Positions 24,357-33,857 of a stretch of 45,341 bases of DNA are shown piece by piece; the stretch's first letter is position 1; each line of letters opens with the position of its first letter. The notes under the pieces were generated by a model. That model had not been told where the DNA came from and did not search any database. It saw only the letters and a list, made by a program, of their open reading frames with translations. The position numbers were made by a program, and so were the translations under genes. Source of the stretch: JBFXAM01 sp050184295 (GTDB lineage Bacteria; Planctomycetota; Phycisphaerae; UBA1845; Fen-1342); the NCBI GenBank assembly GCA_050184295.1, contig JBFXAM010000027.1, forward strand, positions 1 through 45,341, read 5' to 3'.

Positions 24357-27269
24357 ATGGTGTTCCGTCGCCACTCGCGCGTCCCCGCCGCCGCGCCAAT
24401 CGTCGCCGCAATCCTTGCTCCGTTCCTGTCGCCGCGCACGAGCATGGCGCAGGTCGCGCCGCGCGAGCCGGCGTGGCTGCCGCCGACATATCGCTACGCG
24501 GCGCCGCCGCTCACGCCGGGCGCGCTCGATCCGGCGCTTCCGACGCCCGACGCGGTGCTCGGGTTTCCGGTGGGCACTCGGCCGGCGACACATGCACAGA
24601 TCGAGCGCTGCCTGAACACATGGAAGGACTCGCCGCGGCTTCGCGTGCACACGTATGGACAGACGCACGAGCGCCGTACGCTGTATTTCGCCGTCGTCAC
24701 GTCGCCGAAAAACCACGCGCGGCTCGCGGAGATTCGCGCGGCGATCGGCAAGCTCGCGGACCCCCGAAAGCTCCGCGACGACGCCGAGGCCGCCGCCATC
24801 GCGCGCGACACGCCCGCGATTGCGTGGATGGCATACAGCATCCACGGCGACGAGCTTTCAAGCAGCGATGCCGCGCTGGTCGTCTTGCACCACCTGATCG
24901 CGTGTGAGGACGAGGAGATCGCGCGCCTGCTCGACGAGCTCGTGATTGTGTTCGATCCGTTGATGAACCCCGACGGACGCGACCGCATCATCCGCCAACT
25001 CGACGAAGTCAACGGCTATACCCCGAATCTCGACGCCGCTGCCGTGCAGCACGCCGGTCGCTGGCCCTACGGGCGCGGCAATCACTATCTGTTCGACATG
25101 AATCGCGACTGGATCTTCGGCACGCAGCCCGAGACGCGCGGGCGCCAGCGGCTGATTGCCGAATGGCATCCGCAACTGCTGGTGGATTCGCACGAGATGG
25201 GCCCGCACGAGACCTACCTGTTCAATCCGCCGCGCGAGCCGATCAATCCAAACGTGCGGCCGCAGGTGCGGGCGTGGTGGATGAAGTTCGCGGCGGACCA
25301 GGCCGCGGCCCTGGATCGCTTCGGGTGGAGCTACTACACGCGCGAGTGGGCCGACTTCTGGTATCCCGGCTACAGCGACGCGTATGGCGTGCTGCACGGC
25401 GCGATCGGGATTCTGTATGAACAAGCGGAAACCGGCGGCCGACCCATCCGCCAGGAGACGGGGCAAATCCTGACGTATCGCGAGGCGGTGCACCGCCAGT
25501 CGGTGAGCAGTCTGACGAATCTGCGCACACTGCGGGCGAATCGCGAGGGTGTGCTGACGGACTTTCTGCATCAGCACCGGGCGTGGCTGACGCCGCCGGC
25601 GGATGCGCCGCCGCTCTTCGTGATGCCGCGCGGGGCCAATGCGTCGCGCGAGCGGCGGTTGCTGGAACTCCTGCACAACCAGGGCGCGGAGCTCGAGATC
25701 GCGAATGAGTCGTTCCGGGCGGCGGGCGGCATGGATGCGTTCGGCGAGCGCTTCGAAGAACGCGAGTTCTCCGCGGGCACGATCATCGTGCGACGCGCGC
25801 AGCCGCGCGGCGGACTGGTGGCGACGCTGCTCGATTTCGATCCGCGCATGATTCCCGAGTTTCTGAACGAGGAGCGCCGCGAGCTGGAGACGAAACGGCA
25901 GAGTCGAATCTACGACATCACCGCGTGGTCGCTGCCGATGGCTTACGCCCTGGAGTCGTACTGGTGCACCGCGGCGACCGGCTTTCAGACGCGGACGTAT
26001 GTCCCCGAGCCGGAGCCCGCGGGCGCGGTGCTCGATGCGGCGGCAACACCGTATGCGGCGTCGAGCGCGCCCGCGACGCCGCCGGTCGGCACGCCGGCCA
26101 CGACCCAGCCGCGAGTCTATGCCCACCTGATCGACGGCGCGGACGACACGGTCGAGCGCGCGCTCGCGCAGTTGCTGATGCACGGCGTTCGGGTGCGCGT
26201 CGCGGAAAAGGACTTTCACGCCGCGGGGCGATCGTTCGAGCGCGGCAGTCTGCTGATCCGCCGGCACGAGAACGACGCGAACCTCGATGATGCGCTGCGC
26301 GCCGTGGCGGCGGAGAGCGGCGCGGCGATTCACGCGGCAACGACCGGCCGCAGCCCCGACGACGGACCCGATCTCGGCGGCGGACACTTCCTGCTGCTGC
26401 GCACGCCGCGCGTGGCGCTCTTCGGCGGCAGCGCGGTGTCGACGTACTCATACGGGCAGATGTGGCATTTGCTGGATCACGAGCTGGGCCTGCCGGCGTC
26501 GCTGTTTGACGTTGCGGCGCGCGGCGCGCTCGACCTGCGGCGCTATGACGTGGTCATTCTGCCGAGCCCGAACGGCGGGGGCGCGGCGGCGTACGGGCCG
26601 CTGATCGACGACGTGAAAGTGTGGGTGAACGCCGGCGGCACGCTCATCGCGCTCGACGGCGCCGCGGACTATTTGGCCGATGAGAAGCTCGGCTTGAGCG
26701 CCGTGCGCCGCCGGCCGGACGTGCTGAAGGACATCGACGAGTACCTGTATGCGGCGGCGCTGGATCGATCGGCGGGTCGCATGCCGGTGCAGCCGGCGGA
26801 AGTGTGGGAGACGCCGACGGAGCGTTTTCCGGCGACCATGCCCGCGGAAGCGAGCGAGTCGGAGCGCGTGGCTCGCGCCCAGGACGAGTGGCGGCGCGTG
26901 TTCTCGCCGGTCGGGGCGATCGCGCGCGCCGCGTCGAACCGCGAGCACTGGTTGACGTTCGGGTGCGGCGCGACGTTGCCCGTCTTTGTCGAGGGATCGA
27001 GCGTGCTGCTGGCGAAATCGCCGGTCGCGGCACCGGTGCGGTTTGCCCAGCGGGCGCAGCTGCGCTTGAGCGGGCTGCTCTGGCCGGAGGCCGCGGCGCG
27101 TCTGGAGGGGGCGGCGGTCGCGACCGTCGAGCGCGTCGGCAACGGACAGGTGATTCTGTTCGCGTATGAGCCCAACCTGCGGGCCGCGTGGCGGGCGACG
27201 CGCCGGCTGGTGGTGAATGCGATTCTGCTGGGACCGGGTTGCGGCACTTCGCCGCCCATTCCGCAATAA
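24357..27269 (+). CDS. Secreted M14-family zinc carboxypeptidase-like protein
   Basis: The 970-residue protein has an N-terminal export signal (VPAAAPIVAAILAPFLSPRTSMAQ). The M14 domain occupies about 80-400. Zinc ligands are His163 and Glu166 in YSIHGDELSSSD, and His279 in LLVDSHEMGPHE. NPDGRDR and FDMNRDW are further M14 motifs. A C-terminal domain (about 660-800: RVALFGGSAVSTYSYGQ, RRYDVVILPSPNGG, AGGTLIALDG) resembles a class I glutamine amidotransferase-like fold, as in other large M14 proteins of this kind. It probably degrades peptides in the periplasm or outside the cell. ATG at 24357 has AGGA about 11 bases upstream. The gene is divergent from purE and convergent with comEC. Confidence 0.87.
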   Translation: MVFRRHSRVPAAAPIVAAILAPFLSPRTSMAQVAPREPAWLPPTYRYAAPPLTPGALDPALPTPDAVLGFPVGTRPATHAQIERCLNTWKDSPRLRVHTYGQTHERRTLYFAVVTSPKNHARLAEIRAAIGKLADPRKLRDDAEAAAIARDTPAIAWMAYSIHGDELSSSDAALVVLHHLIACEDEEIARLLDELVIVFDPLMNPDGRDRIIRQLDEVNGYTPNLDAAAVQHAGRWPYGRGNHYLFDMNRDWIFGTQPETRGRQRLIAEWHPQLLVDSHEMGPHETYLFNPPREPINPNVRPQVRAWWMKFAADQAAALDRFGWSYYTREWADFWYPGYSDAYGVLHGAIGILYEQAETGGRPIRQETGQILTYREAVHRQSVSSLTNLRTLRANREGVLTDFLHQHRAWLTPPADAPPLFVMPRGANASRERRLLELLHNQGAELEIANESFRAAGGMDAFGERFEEREFSAGTIIVRRAQPRGGLVATLLDFDPRMIPEFLNEERRELETKRQSRIYDITAWSLPMAYALESYWCTAATGFQTRTYVPEPEPAGAVLDAAATPYAASSAPATPPVGTPATTQPRVYAHLIDGADDTVERALAQLLMHGVRVRVAEKDFHAAGRSFERGSLLIRRHENDANLDDALRAVAAESGAAIHAATTGRSPDDGPDLGGGHFLLLRTPRVALFGGSAVSTYSYGQMWHLLDHELGLPASLFDVAARGALDLRRYDVVILPSPNGGGAAAYGPLIDDVKVWVNAGGTLIALDGAADYLADEKLGLSAVRRRPDVLKDIDEYLYAAALDRSAGRMPVQPAEVWETPTERFPATMPAEASESERVARAQDEWRRVFSPVGAIARAASNREHWLTFGCGATLPVFVEGSSVLLAKSPVAAPVRFAQRAQLRLSGLLWPEAAARLEGAAVATVERVGNGQVILFAYEPNLRAAWRATRRLVVNAILLGPGCGTSPPIPQ

Positions 27270-27306
27270 CGCGGACGCATGCTGCGGCATCGCGCTGCCG
27301 CAGCGC

Positions 27307-30153
27307 TCACTCCGCCGCGCCGGCGCGCGTCGCGACCGGCTCGGCCGCGGGTCGGGTTGGCGCGGGTGCGAACGGCGTTTCGACCGTCAGCGCGCCGTCG
27401 CGCGCGACGTGCAACCGCACGGCCCCGACTTGCGCCGTGTTCAGGACGCGGACTGCGGGGCCGAGCGCGGATCGGACCAGTTCGTCGAGGCGCGGGCGCG
27501 CCTGGCGGTCCGACACCACGACCACGCGCGGCGCGACGGCTTGGTAAAACGCGGCCGTGGCGCTGCCGCTGATCGACCCGTGATGCGGCGCGATCAGCAC
27601 GTCGCTGCGAAGGTCGATCGCGCCACGCGCGTGCTGCTCGACCAGCGCGCTGAGCGGGCGGCGTTCGATGTCTCCCGGCAACAGGAAGCGCCGCCCAAGC
27701 ACTTCGATTTGCAGCACGAGTGACGAGTCGTTGCCGCTAAGCGGCTCCGCGCTCGCCGCCGGCGGCCAGAGCACCCGCACGCGCGCGCCGTCGAGCGCGA
27801 GCGGCGAAACGTCCGGGCTGACCGGCGTCAGCGACAACCCGCGTTCGCGCAGCCGGCGAAGCAGTGCGCCGGCGGCCGGCTCACGCTGGGCCGCGCTGAA
27901 GAAGTGCGCATTGGTGATCAACCGCGCCACCGCGATCCGTTGCACCAGCGCCGGCACACCGCTGAAGTGATCGATGTCGTCGTGCGACACGGCCAGCAGC
28001 GCGACGCGGCGGACGTGTTCGCGCAACAGAACCGCCCGCGCGAGCGCGGACGCGTCCGAGTTGTGCAGCGTGCCAAGATCGAAGATCGCGCTCGAGCGGT
28101 CCGGCGTGACAAACACGTTTGCGCTGCCGCTGCCGACCGACAGCACATGCAGCGTATGGCGATCGTCGCGGAAGAGGAACGGCGTCACGATCCAGAGCAG
28201 CCACGCGCCGCAGACCACCGCGGCAGCGGCGACGGAGACAGCGCGCCCGCGCTGCGGCGTGCGGAGAAGCGTCCGCGCCGGGACCGCGGCGCGCAAGGCG
28301 TTGGCCGCAACGTCGGCGCTCGATGCGGTCTGTGCCGCGCGTTCGGCGAACAGGTCGTGTCGCCGTTCGGCGCTCGCGGCGCGCGCCTGTTCCCGACGCC
28401 GCTCGGCGCGCCAGAGCAGCGCGCCCGCCAGGACGTAGGTCGTGAGCACGAGCCACTCCGGCGGCGGCGACACTTCGACGAGCGTGTTCGGGATCGCCGC
28501 CAGCGCTTCCACCGCGTGGATCAGCCAGCCCATGAATGTGGCGAGCGCCGCGCCGAGCGCCTGCGCGACCGGCGCGAGTCCCAACACCGGCGCCGCGGCG
28601 CTCGCGACCAGCGTCGCGAATCCCAGCACGATCGCGATCGAAAACAGCGGCGCAAGCAGGAGCGACTGCATCGCACCAAACGGCGTGAACAAGCCGAAGT
28701 GCAGCAGCACCGACGGCAGCGACGCAAGCCATGCGACCACCGCGACGACCGCGGCGGCGCTTGCCACCTCGCGCGCCCGACGCCGCAGCAGCGCGGCAAG
28801 CGTGTGCGCGTCGCGCCCGTGCTGCTCCGGCGTCGGGTCAGCGGGGATACGATTCACCCAGCGAAAGACCGCCGGCACAACCGTCACGAGCGCGAAGACC
28901 TGCACGAACGAAAGCTGAAATCCGACCTGAAACAGCTCCAGCGGGTTGTAGAGCAGGATCGCGATCGCCGCGGCGCCCAGCCAGTTGCGTGTCGCGAACG
29001 GACGCCCGACCCAGGCGGCGGCGCACGCCAGCAGCCCCATGACCGCGGATCGCAGGATCGGCGGATTCGGCTCGGCAAGGGCCGCGTAGACGATGATCAC
29101 CAGCCCGGTCGCGAGCGCCGCGGTCCGGCGGCTGCGGCGCAGGATCGTTCGAGCGAGAAAGAGCGTCGCGACCGCGACGACGCCAAGATGCGATCCGCTC
29201 ACCGAGAGGATGTGCACCGAGCCGGTGCGGACAAAGGCCTCGTCGAGCCGGCGGCTGACTGCGGAGCGCTGCCCGAGCAGCAGCGCGTCGAGCAGGCTCG
29301 TGGTCTCCTCGGGCGCATCGCGCACCGCAACCTCGAACAGCGCGCTGCGCGCCCGGCTGCGAAGCGCCGCGAGCGCCTGCCAATACCAGGCCGGCGACCC
29401 CGGTTCGCGCTCGACCAGCGCAGCCCGCTCCGCGACGAGCGTCCCGAACACGTGCTGGAGCCGGTCGCGCCGCGCCCAGTCGGTTTCGCCGACGTTGCGC
29501 GGGCCGCGCGGCGACGTCAGCCATCCGGTGACGACGACACGATCGCCGAGTTCGAGCCGCGGGTCGGGCTCGTCGACGCGGACGCGGATATAGCCGCTGG
29601 CGCGCTCCGCGGCGTCGTTGCGGATTTCACGGATGGCGAGGATGAACGACAGCCGCGGCGACGGGTCGGTCGGCAGGTAGGGATTCCGACGCTCGGGCGC
29701 TCGCAGAACGGGCGGGCTGGCGATTTCACCCGCGAGGCGGATGAGCGCGCGATCGCCGTCGATGTGGTGGGCGATATGGTGCGGCGGGAGCGCGACGCTG
29801 AGCTGGTGGCGGGTGTACCCGACCCCGAGCGCGACGACGGCCAACAGCGCGCTCAGCGCCGACCGTGGCATGCGAATCGGCGCGGCGGATCGCACGGGAT
29901 TCGGCAGGTGCGCGGCCGCGCGGCGCTGTCCGGCGATCGCGGTCCCGGATGCGCACGCCAGTAGCGCCACAGTCGCGAGCGCGAGCGCGGCTCGCGTGCC
30001 AGCGCCGCGCGCGCCGGTTTGTTCCGACAGCCAGATTCCGAGGATGAGCGCGAGCGCCGGAGCGAGCAGCGGCCACGGAGCGGGAAACGTGCGTACGGGG
30101 CGCGCGGGGGCGGCGGTCGCCGAGCGGTCAGGATTCGGCCCGTGGTCGTTCAT
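27307..30153 (-). CDS. comEC: ComEC/Rec2-family DNA-uptake channel protein
   Basis: The 948-residue inner-membrane protein transports single-stranded DNA during transformation. It has three parts. The N-terminal DUF4131 region (to about 240) has two or three helices. The central Competence domain (about 250-560) has many helices and SVHILSVSGSHLGVVAV, ALAEPNPPILRSAVMG and FQVGFQLSFVQVFALV. The C-terminal metallo-beta-lactamase domain (about 680-930) has SVGSGSANVF, SHDDIDHFSG and APHHGSISGS, so the nuclease-like metal site looks intact. An R/A/E-rich cytoplasmic stretch separates the last two domains. ATG at 30153 is chosen from homology; no good ribosome binding site is seen. No other competence genes are in the window. 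Confidence 0.93.
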   Translation of the reverse strand: MNDHGPNPDRSATAAPARPVRTFPAPWPLLAPALALILGIWLSEQTGARGAGTRAALALATVALLACASGTAIAGQRRAAAHLPNPVRSAAPIRMPRSALSALLAVVALGVGYTRHQLSVALPPHHIAHHIDGDRALIRLAGEIASPPVLRAPERRNPYLPTDPSPRLSFILAIREIRNDAAERASGYIRVRVDEPDPRLELGDRVVVTGWLTSPRGPRNVGETDWARRDRLQHVFGTLVAERAALVEREPGSPAWYWQALAALRSRARSALFEVAVRDAPEETTSLLDALLLGQRSAVSRRLDEAFVRTGSVHILSVSGSHLGVVAVATLFLARTILRRSRRTAALATGLVIIVYAALAEPNPPILRSAVMGLLACAAAWVGRPFATRNWLGAAAIAILLYNPLELFQVGFQLSFVQVFALVTVVPAVFRWVNRIPADPTPEQHGRDAHTLAALLRRRAREVASAAAVVAVVAWLASLPSVLLHFGLFTPFGAMQSLLLAPLFSIAIVLGFATLVASAAAPVLGLAPVAQALGAALATFMGWLIHAVEALAAIPNTLVEVSPPPEWLVLTTYVLAGALLWRAERRREQARAASAERRHDLFAERAAQTASSADVAANALRAAVPARTLLRTPQRGRAVSVAAAAVVCGAWLLWIVTPFLFRDDRHTLHVLSVGSGSANVFVTPDRSSAIFDLGTLHNSDASALARAVLLREHVRRVALLAVSHDDIDHFSGVPALVQRIAVARLITNAHFFSAAQREPAAGALLRRLRERGLSLTPVSPDVSPLALDGARVRVLWPPAASAEPLSGNDSSLVLQIEVLGRRFLLPGDIERRPLSALVEQHARGAIDLRSDVLIAPHHGSISGSATAAFYQAVAPRVVVVSDRQARPRLDELVRSALGPAVRVLNTAQVGAVRLHVARDGALTVETPFAPAPTRPAAEPVATRAGAAE

Positions 30154-30577
30154 TCGACGAAGCGGCCGTCGCGGCGGAGATGGACGCTCGGCTACGGCGA
30201 TTCGCTGGCGACGCGGACGGCGTGGCGACGGTAACGGGCGGCCGCGGATCAGGCAAGCACGCCCGTGTTGGGTGCGTGCGCCGACGCGCGACCGGCGCGG
30301 CGCTGAAGACCGGCGAATCGAGCGCCGCGCACGGCGCCTGACCTGCCGGCGGGCGCGGCGGGTTCTGATGAGTGTGACCGGTTCCGATGGGCGCGGCGGA
30401 ACGTCGTTACGGAACGTTGATTCGCGCGAAGAGCGCCGTTGGAAGCGCGGCGCGCGCGGCCGCTGAGGCGGCGCGGACGGTCGGTTGCGGGGACGCCCTT
30501 TACATTGCTGCGCGGTTCGGGTTTGATGCACCTCGCGTAGGATCGAAACAGCCCCTGAGATTCCTGGAGGAGCCGCC
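30154..30577. other. 424-bp divergent spacer between comEC and the LysM gene
   Basis: No gene is supported here. Open frames continue upstream of comEC without homology. A promoter candidate for the LysM gene lies at 30499-30527. The region is otherwise GC-rich with short repeats such as CGCGCGCGG-type runs. Confidence 0.5.
30499..30527 (+). promoter_or_regulatory. Candidate sigma-70 promoter of the LysM lipoprotein gene
   Basis: TTTACA (30499-30504) and TTTGAT (30522-30527) are 17 bp apart in a locally AT-richer stretch. The predicted start near 30534 precedes the GGAGG ribosome binding site at about 30566. Both boxes deviate from consensus. Confidence 0.35.
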
Positions 30578-31048
30578 GTGAACCGCTTCGCGTTGCTCGC
30601 AGTGATCGCGTTGTCCGCGATGCTGCTGACCGCGTGTGCCGAGAAGAAGGAAATGGGCCCCGCGCCGGGCGCGATGGCGGACGCGCCGCAGCCGGTCGAT
30701 GGCTCCTACCAGCCGCTCGAACGCATCGACACGTCGTCGGTTCCGCCGCCGCGCCCGCTGCCGGCGGCGTCGACGGAGACGGCTCCGCCGCCTGCGCCCA
30801 TGCAGCCCGTCTACACGCCGCCGCCGAGCAACATGCGCGCGATGGACGAGCCGTTGACGCCGTCGCGCTCGACGCGCGGGGCGGGCGGCGGGCGGACGTA
30901 CGTGGTGAAGAAAGGCGACACGCTCTCGGAAATCTCGCAGAAAATGTACGGCGACTCGACGCGCTGGCGGCGCATCTGGGACGCGAATCGCGGACGCGTG
31001 AAGGATCCCAAGAGGCTCCAGGTCGGCACGCGGCTCATTATTCCATAG
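30578..31048 (+). CDS. LysM-domain lipoprotein
   Basis: The 156-residue exported protein has a type II signal sequence ending in a lipobox (MLLTAC, Cys20), so it should be lipid-anchored and a substrate of LspA. A P/A-rich linker of about 80 residues follows. A single C-terminal LysM domain starts RTYVVKKGDTLSEISQKMYGD (about 106-156) and ends LQVGTRLIIP. LysM binds N-acetylglucosamine-containing glycans such as peptidoglycan, so the protein probably links the membrane to the cell wall. The start codon is GTG at 30578, supported by TGGAGGAG about 8 bases upstream. recG follows after 125 bp. Confidence 0.92.
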   Translation: MNRFALLAVIALSAMLLTACAEKKEMGPAPGAMADAPQPVDGSYQPLERIDTSSVPPPRPLPAASTETAPPPAPMQPVYTPPPSNMRAMDEPLTPSRSTRGAGGGRTYVVKKGDTLSEISQKMYGDSTRWRRIWDANRGRVKDPKRLQVGTRLIIP

Positions 31049-31173
31049 CCGCCCGCGTCGGAGCGTTTCCACGCTCGGTCCCGAATAGTCCACGCGACGC
31101 GCGGTCGGCGGCGGCTGCGCGTCGCGTGTCCTTTGCGCCCCTGCGACGACACGAACGGCTGGATTGCCGCGAC

Positions 31174-33387
31174 ATGATCGTGCCCGAGCCGCACACGCTG
31201 GTGCAGTACCTCAAGGGCGTCGGCCCCAAGCGGGCCGAGTTCTTCGCCGACGTCGGCGTCCGCACTGTCGCCGACCTGCTGAACTACTTTCCTTTCCGGC
31301 ACGAGCCCGAGCCGGTCGGCTGTGAGATCGCCGACCTCCAGCCTGGCCCGCCTGCGACCATCGCCGGCGAAGTGATCCGGGTCGGCGGACGCCAGCCGGG
31401 CCGCGTGATCGAGCTACACGACGGGTCGGATTCGATCCGGTTGCGCTGGTTCAACACGCCGCGCGAGGTCGGCCGGATTCACGTTGGTTGCACGGTTGTC
31501 GCGACGGGCGCGGTCGAGGTCTACAACGACGAGCTCACGATGGTGCAGCCCGCGGTCGCGGTCTATCCGCCCGGGCAGGCTCCGCCCGTGTTGGCGGCGC
31601 ACCCCGGGCGCCGGCTGGTCGGCGTGTACTCCGGCACGGCGCGATTGAAGTCGACGCTCGTGCGCAAGGCGGTGCTGAGCCTGCTCGCGTTTCCGCGCTT
31701 GCCGGTTGCGGAGCTACTGCCCGAGGCGCTGCGCCGCAAGCATGACCTGCTCGAGCGCGAGCGCGCCTATCGCGCGATGCACGCGCCCGCCGACGAGCGC
31801 GAGCATGAGCAGGCCCGTCGCACGCTCGCGTATGAGGAGCTGCTGCTGCTGGAGCTGGCGATGGCGCTGCGGCGGCGCAAGGCGCTGTCCACGCAGACCG
31901 CCGACCGGTTTCTGGTGACGCCGGAGATCGACCGGCGGATTCGCGCGCGGTTTCCGTTCGCGCTGACGGACGCGCAGAACGCGACGATCCGCGACATCGT
32001 CCGCGACCTGAGAAGCGGGCGCCCGATGACGCGCCTGCTGCAAGGCGACGTGGGCAGTGGCAAGACGGTCGTGGCACTGTATGCGTGCCTGGCCGCCGTC
32101 GCCGCCGGAAGCCAGGCCGCGATCATGGCGCCGACCGAGATTCTCGCGGCCCAGCATTTCAACAATATCGAGAAATACCTCGCCGGCAGTCGCGTGCGCC
32201 GCGCGCTGGTGCGTGGCGGGCAGTCGCCGGCGGCGCGCGCGGCGCAGCGTGGCGCGATCGAACGCGGCGAGATCGACCTGATTGTCGGCACGCAGGCGCT
32301 CATTCAGAAGGACGTGGCGTTCGCGCGCCTGGGGCTGGTCGTCGTCGACGAGCAGCACAAGTTCGGCGTGTTGCAGCGACATGACTTCCGCACCAAGGGC
32401 GCCAAGCCGCACTACCTCGTGATGACCGCGACGCCGATTCCGCGCACGCTCGCGATGACCGTGTTCGGCGACCTCGACGTCTCCGTGATTCGTCAATCGC
32501 CGCCGGGGCGCGGCCGCGTCATTACGAAGCTCGTCGCGGACGATCGCTCGGCGCGCGTGATGACCTATGTCGCGGGTCGGCTGCGGGCGGGCGAGCAGGC
32601 GTACGTCGTCTGCCCGCAGATTGGCGCGGAGTACGACGCGGTCGGCGCAGCCGTCGACGAGGCAAGCACCGGCGACGCTCCCCTCGCGGACGCGCCGGAA
32701 CGTGCGACGGCCCCACCCGCCACCCACACCGTGCCGCAACCCGCCGGGCGCGCATCGGCGGATCGAACCACAACCGAGGCGCTCGTGACGGCGCGGGACA
32801 CGTTCGACCGGCTGCGGCGCGGCCCGTGGGCGGACCTCACCGTCGCGCTGCTGCACGGCGGACTCAGCCCGCGCGAGAGAGAAAAGGTCGTCGGCGAGTT
32901 CGCGGCCGGAACGCTGCACGCGCTGGTCGCAACCACCATCGTCGAGGTCGGCATCGACGTGCCCAACGCGACCGTCATGGTGATCGAGAACGCGGACCGG
33001 TTCGGGCTGTCGCAGTTGCACCAGTTGCGCGGGCGCGTCGGCCGCGGGCCGCGCGACAGCCTCTGCGTACTCATCGCGCACGGCCGCTCGCGCAAGAGTG
33101 CCGAGCGGCTGAACGCGATGGTGCAGACCACCGACGGATTCCGAATCGCCGAGGCGGATCTCGCGCAGCGCGGTCCGGGTGAGGTGTTCGGCACGCGGCA
33201 GCACGGACTGCCGGCGCTGCGCGTCGCGAGCATCCTGGGGGACTTTGCGTTGTTGGAGCAGGCGCGCGAGGACGCGTTCGCGCTGGTCGCCGAGGATCCG
33301 GCGCTGCGCCGCCCCGAGCACGCGGCGCTCGTCCCCGCGATCGAAGCGCTGTTTGGCAAGTCGCTCGTGCTCATCGACGCGGCGTAG
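31174..33387 (+). CDS. recG: ATP-dependent DNA helicase RecG
   Basis: The 737-residue branch-migrating helicase remodels stalled forks and Holliday junctions. The N-terminal wedge/OB domain begins LVQYLKGVGPKRAEFFADVGV. Helicase motifs: Walker A GDVGSGKT (291-298), APTEILAAQHF, the RecG-type DEQH box in VVVDEQHKFGVLQRHDF, MTATPIPRTLAM, VVEVGIDVPNATVMVIENADRFGLSQLHQLRGRVGRG split across motifs V and VI, and DGFRIAEADLAQRGPGEVFGTRQHG. An A/P/T-rich insert of about 50 residues (about 488-540) interrupts the second RecA-like domain after VVCPQIGAEYD. ATG at 31174 fits the family N-terminus; an earlier in-frame GTG about 50 bases upstream is possible. Confidence 0.95.
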   Translation: MIVPEPHTLVQYLKGVGPKRAEFFADVGVRTVADLLNYFPFRHEPEPVGCEIADLQPGPPATIAGEVIRVGGRQPGRVIELHDGSDSIRLRWFNTPREVGRIHVGCTVVATGAVEVYNDELTMVQPAVAVYPPGQAPPVLAAHPGRRLVGVYSGTARLKSTLVRKAVLSLLAFPRLPVAELLPEALRRKHDLLERERAYRAMHAPADEREHEQARRTLAYEELLLLELAMALRRRKALSTQTADRFLVTPEIDRRIRARFPFALTDAQNATIRDIVRDLRSGRPMTRLLQGDVGSGKTVVALYACLAAVAAGSQAAIMAPTEILAAQHFNNIEKYLAGSRVRRALVRGGQSPAARAAQRGAIERGEIDLIVGTQALIQKDVAFARLGLVVVDEQHKFGVLQRHDFRTKGAKPHYLVMTATPIPRTLAMTVFGDLDVSVIRQSPPGRGRVITKLVADDRSARVMTYVAGRLRAGEQAYVVCPQIGAEYDAVGAAVDEASTGDAPLADAPERATAPPATHTVPQPAGRASADRTTTEALVTARDTFDRLRRGPWADLTVALLHGGLSPREREKVVGEFAAGTLHALVATTIVEVGIDVPNATVMVIENADRFGLSQLHQLRGRVGRGPRDSLCVLIAHGRSRKSAERLNAMVQTTDGFRIAEADLAQRGPGEVFGTRQHGLPALRVASILGDFALLEQAREDAFALVAEDPALRRPEHAALVPAIEALFGKSLVLIDAA

Positions 33388-33452
33388 GGTCGAACCGACG
33401 GGCGGGCAGCCCGCGGGGCGTGGCGATCGGCGCGCCCCCCGCGTCCGCCGGC

Positions 33453-33490
33453 TGCGTGAAATCCCCCACACGCCTGCGCGAAATTCCCCA
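33453..33490 (+). promoter_or_regulatory. Paired candidate enhancer boxes upstream of the cytochrome gene
   Basis: TGCGTGAAATCCCCCA (33453-33468) and TGCGCGAAATTCCCCA (33475-33490) are direct repeats matching at 14 of 16 bases, 22 bp apart. They lie about 155-190 bp upstream of the sigma-54 promoter. The shared core GAAAtyCCCCA and the 22-bp spacing match the pair at 14292-14329. Confidence 0.6.
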
Positions 33491-33645
33491 CCCCCCAGTT
33501 TGGGGTGTGCTCCCAGCGCCGCAGCCCGCGGCGCGGTCGCGCATCGCTAAGTATTGTTTCTGATTTGGTTTATGGGATCTGACGCGCCCCATTAGACGGG
33601 CCCGCGCGCGGGCATCGCACGAACCTCCGGACTCAATCGCGGGTC

Positions 33646-33661
33646 TGGCACGCCGCGTGCT
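33646..33661 (+). promoter_or_regulatory. Sigma-54 (-24/-12) promoter of the cytochrome gene
   Basis: TGGCACG-N4-GTGCT has correct GG/GC spacing and differs from TGGCACG-N4-TTGCW at one base. CTGGCACGCCGCGTGC is identical to the element at 14412-14427. The predicted start is near 33672, giving a leader of about 185 bases before ATG 33858. Confidence 0.75.
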
Positions 33662-33857
33662 AGTCATCTCAGACGCACGCACTCGTCCCGCGCGTCCACG
33701 CGCTCGCACCGGCGGCATGAAGAGCGGCAGTTCTCGCGGCGGGGGCCGCCGGTCGGTGACGTGGTTCGACGGCAACTCGGGCGGCGGCGCGTAACGGGGA
33801 TCGCCCGGGCGCGATCCGCAGTTCGATCACGGTCTCGTCTGTCAGGAGGCGCACCTC

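Larger units (their letters stand above)
33388..33857. other. 470-bp regulatory spacer upstream of the multihaem cytochrome gene
   Basis: It holds paired boxes (33453-33490), an AT-rich stretch (33541-33575) that could be bent or bound by a nucleoid protein, and a sigma-54 promoter (33646-33661). A predicted 5' leader of about 185 bases follows. A 25-codon ORF (33717-33794) in the leader has no ribosome binding site and is not called. Confidence 0.6.

Noticed and set aside
33717..33794. A 25-codon ORF in the leader of the cytochrome gene
   Set aside because: It has no ribosome binding site and a low-complexity G/S/R product. It could still be a leader peptide, but nothing supports it.
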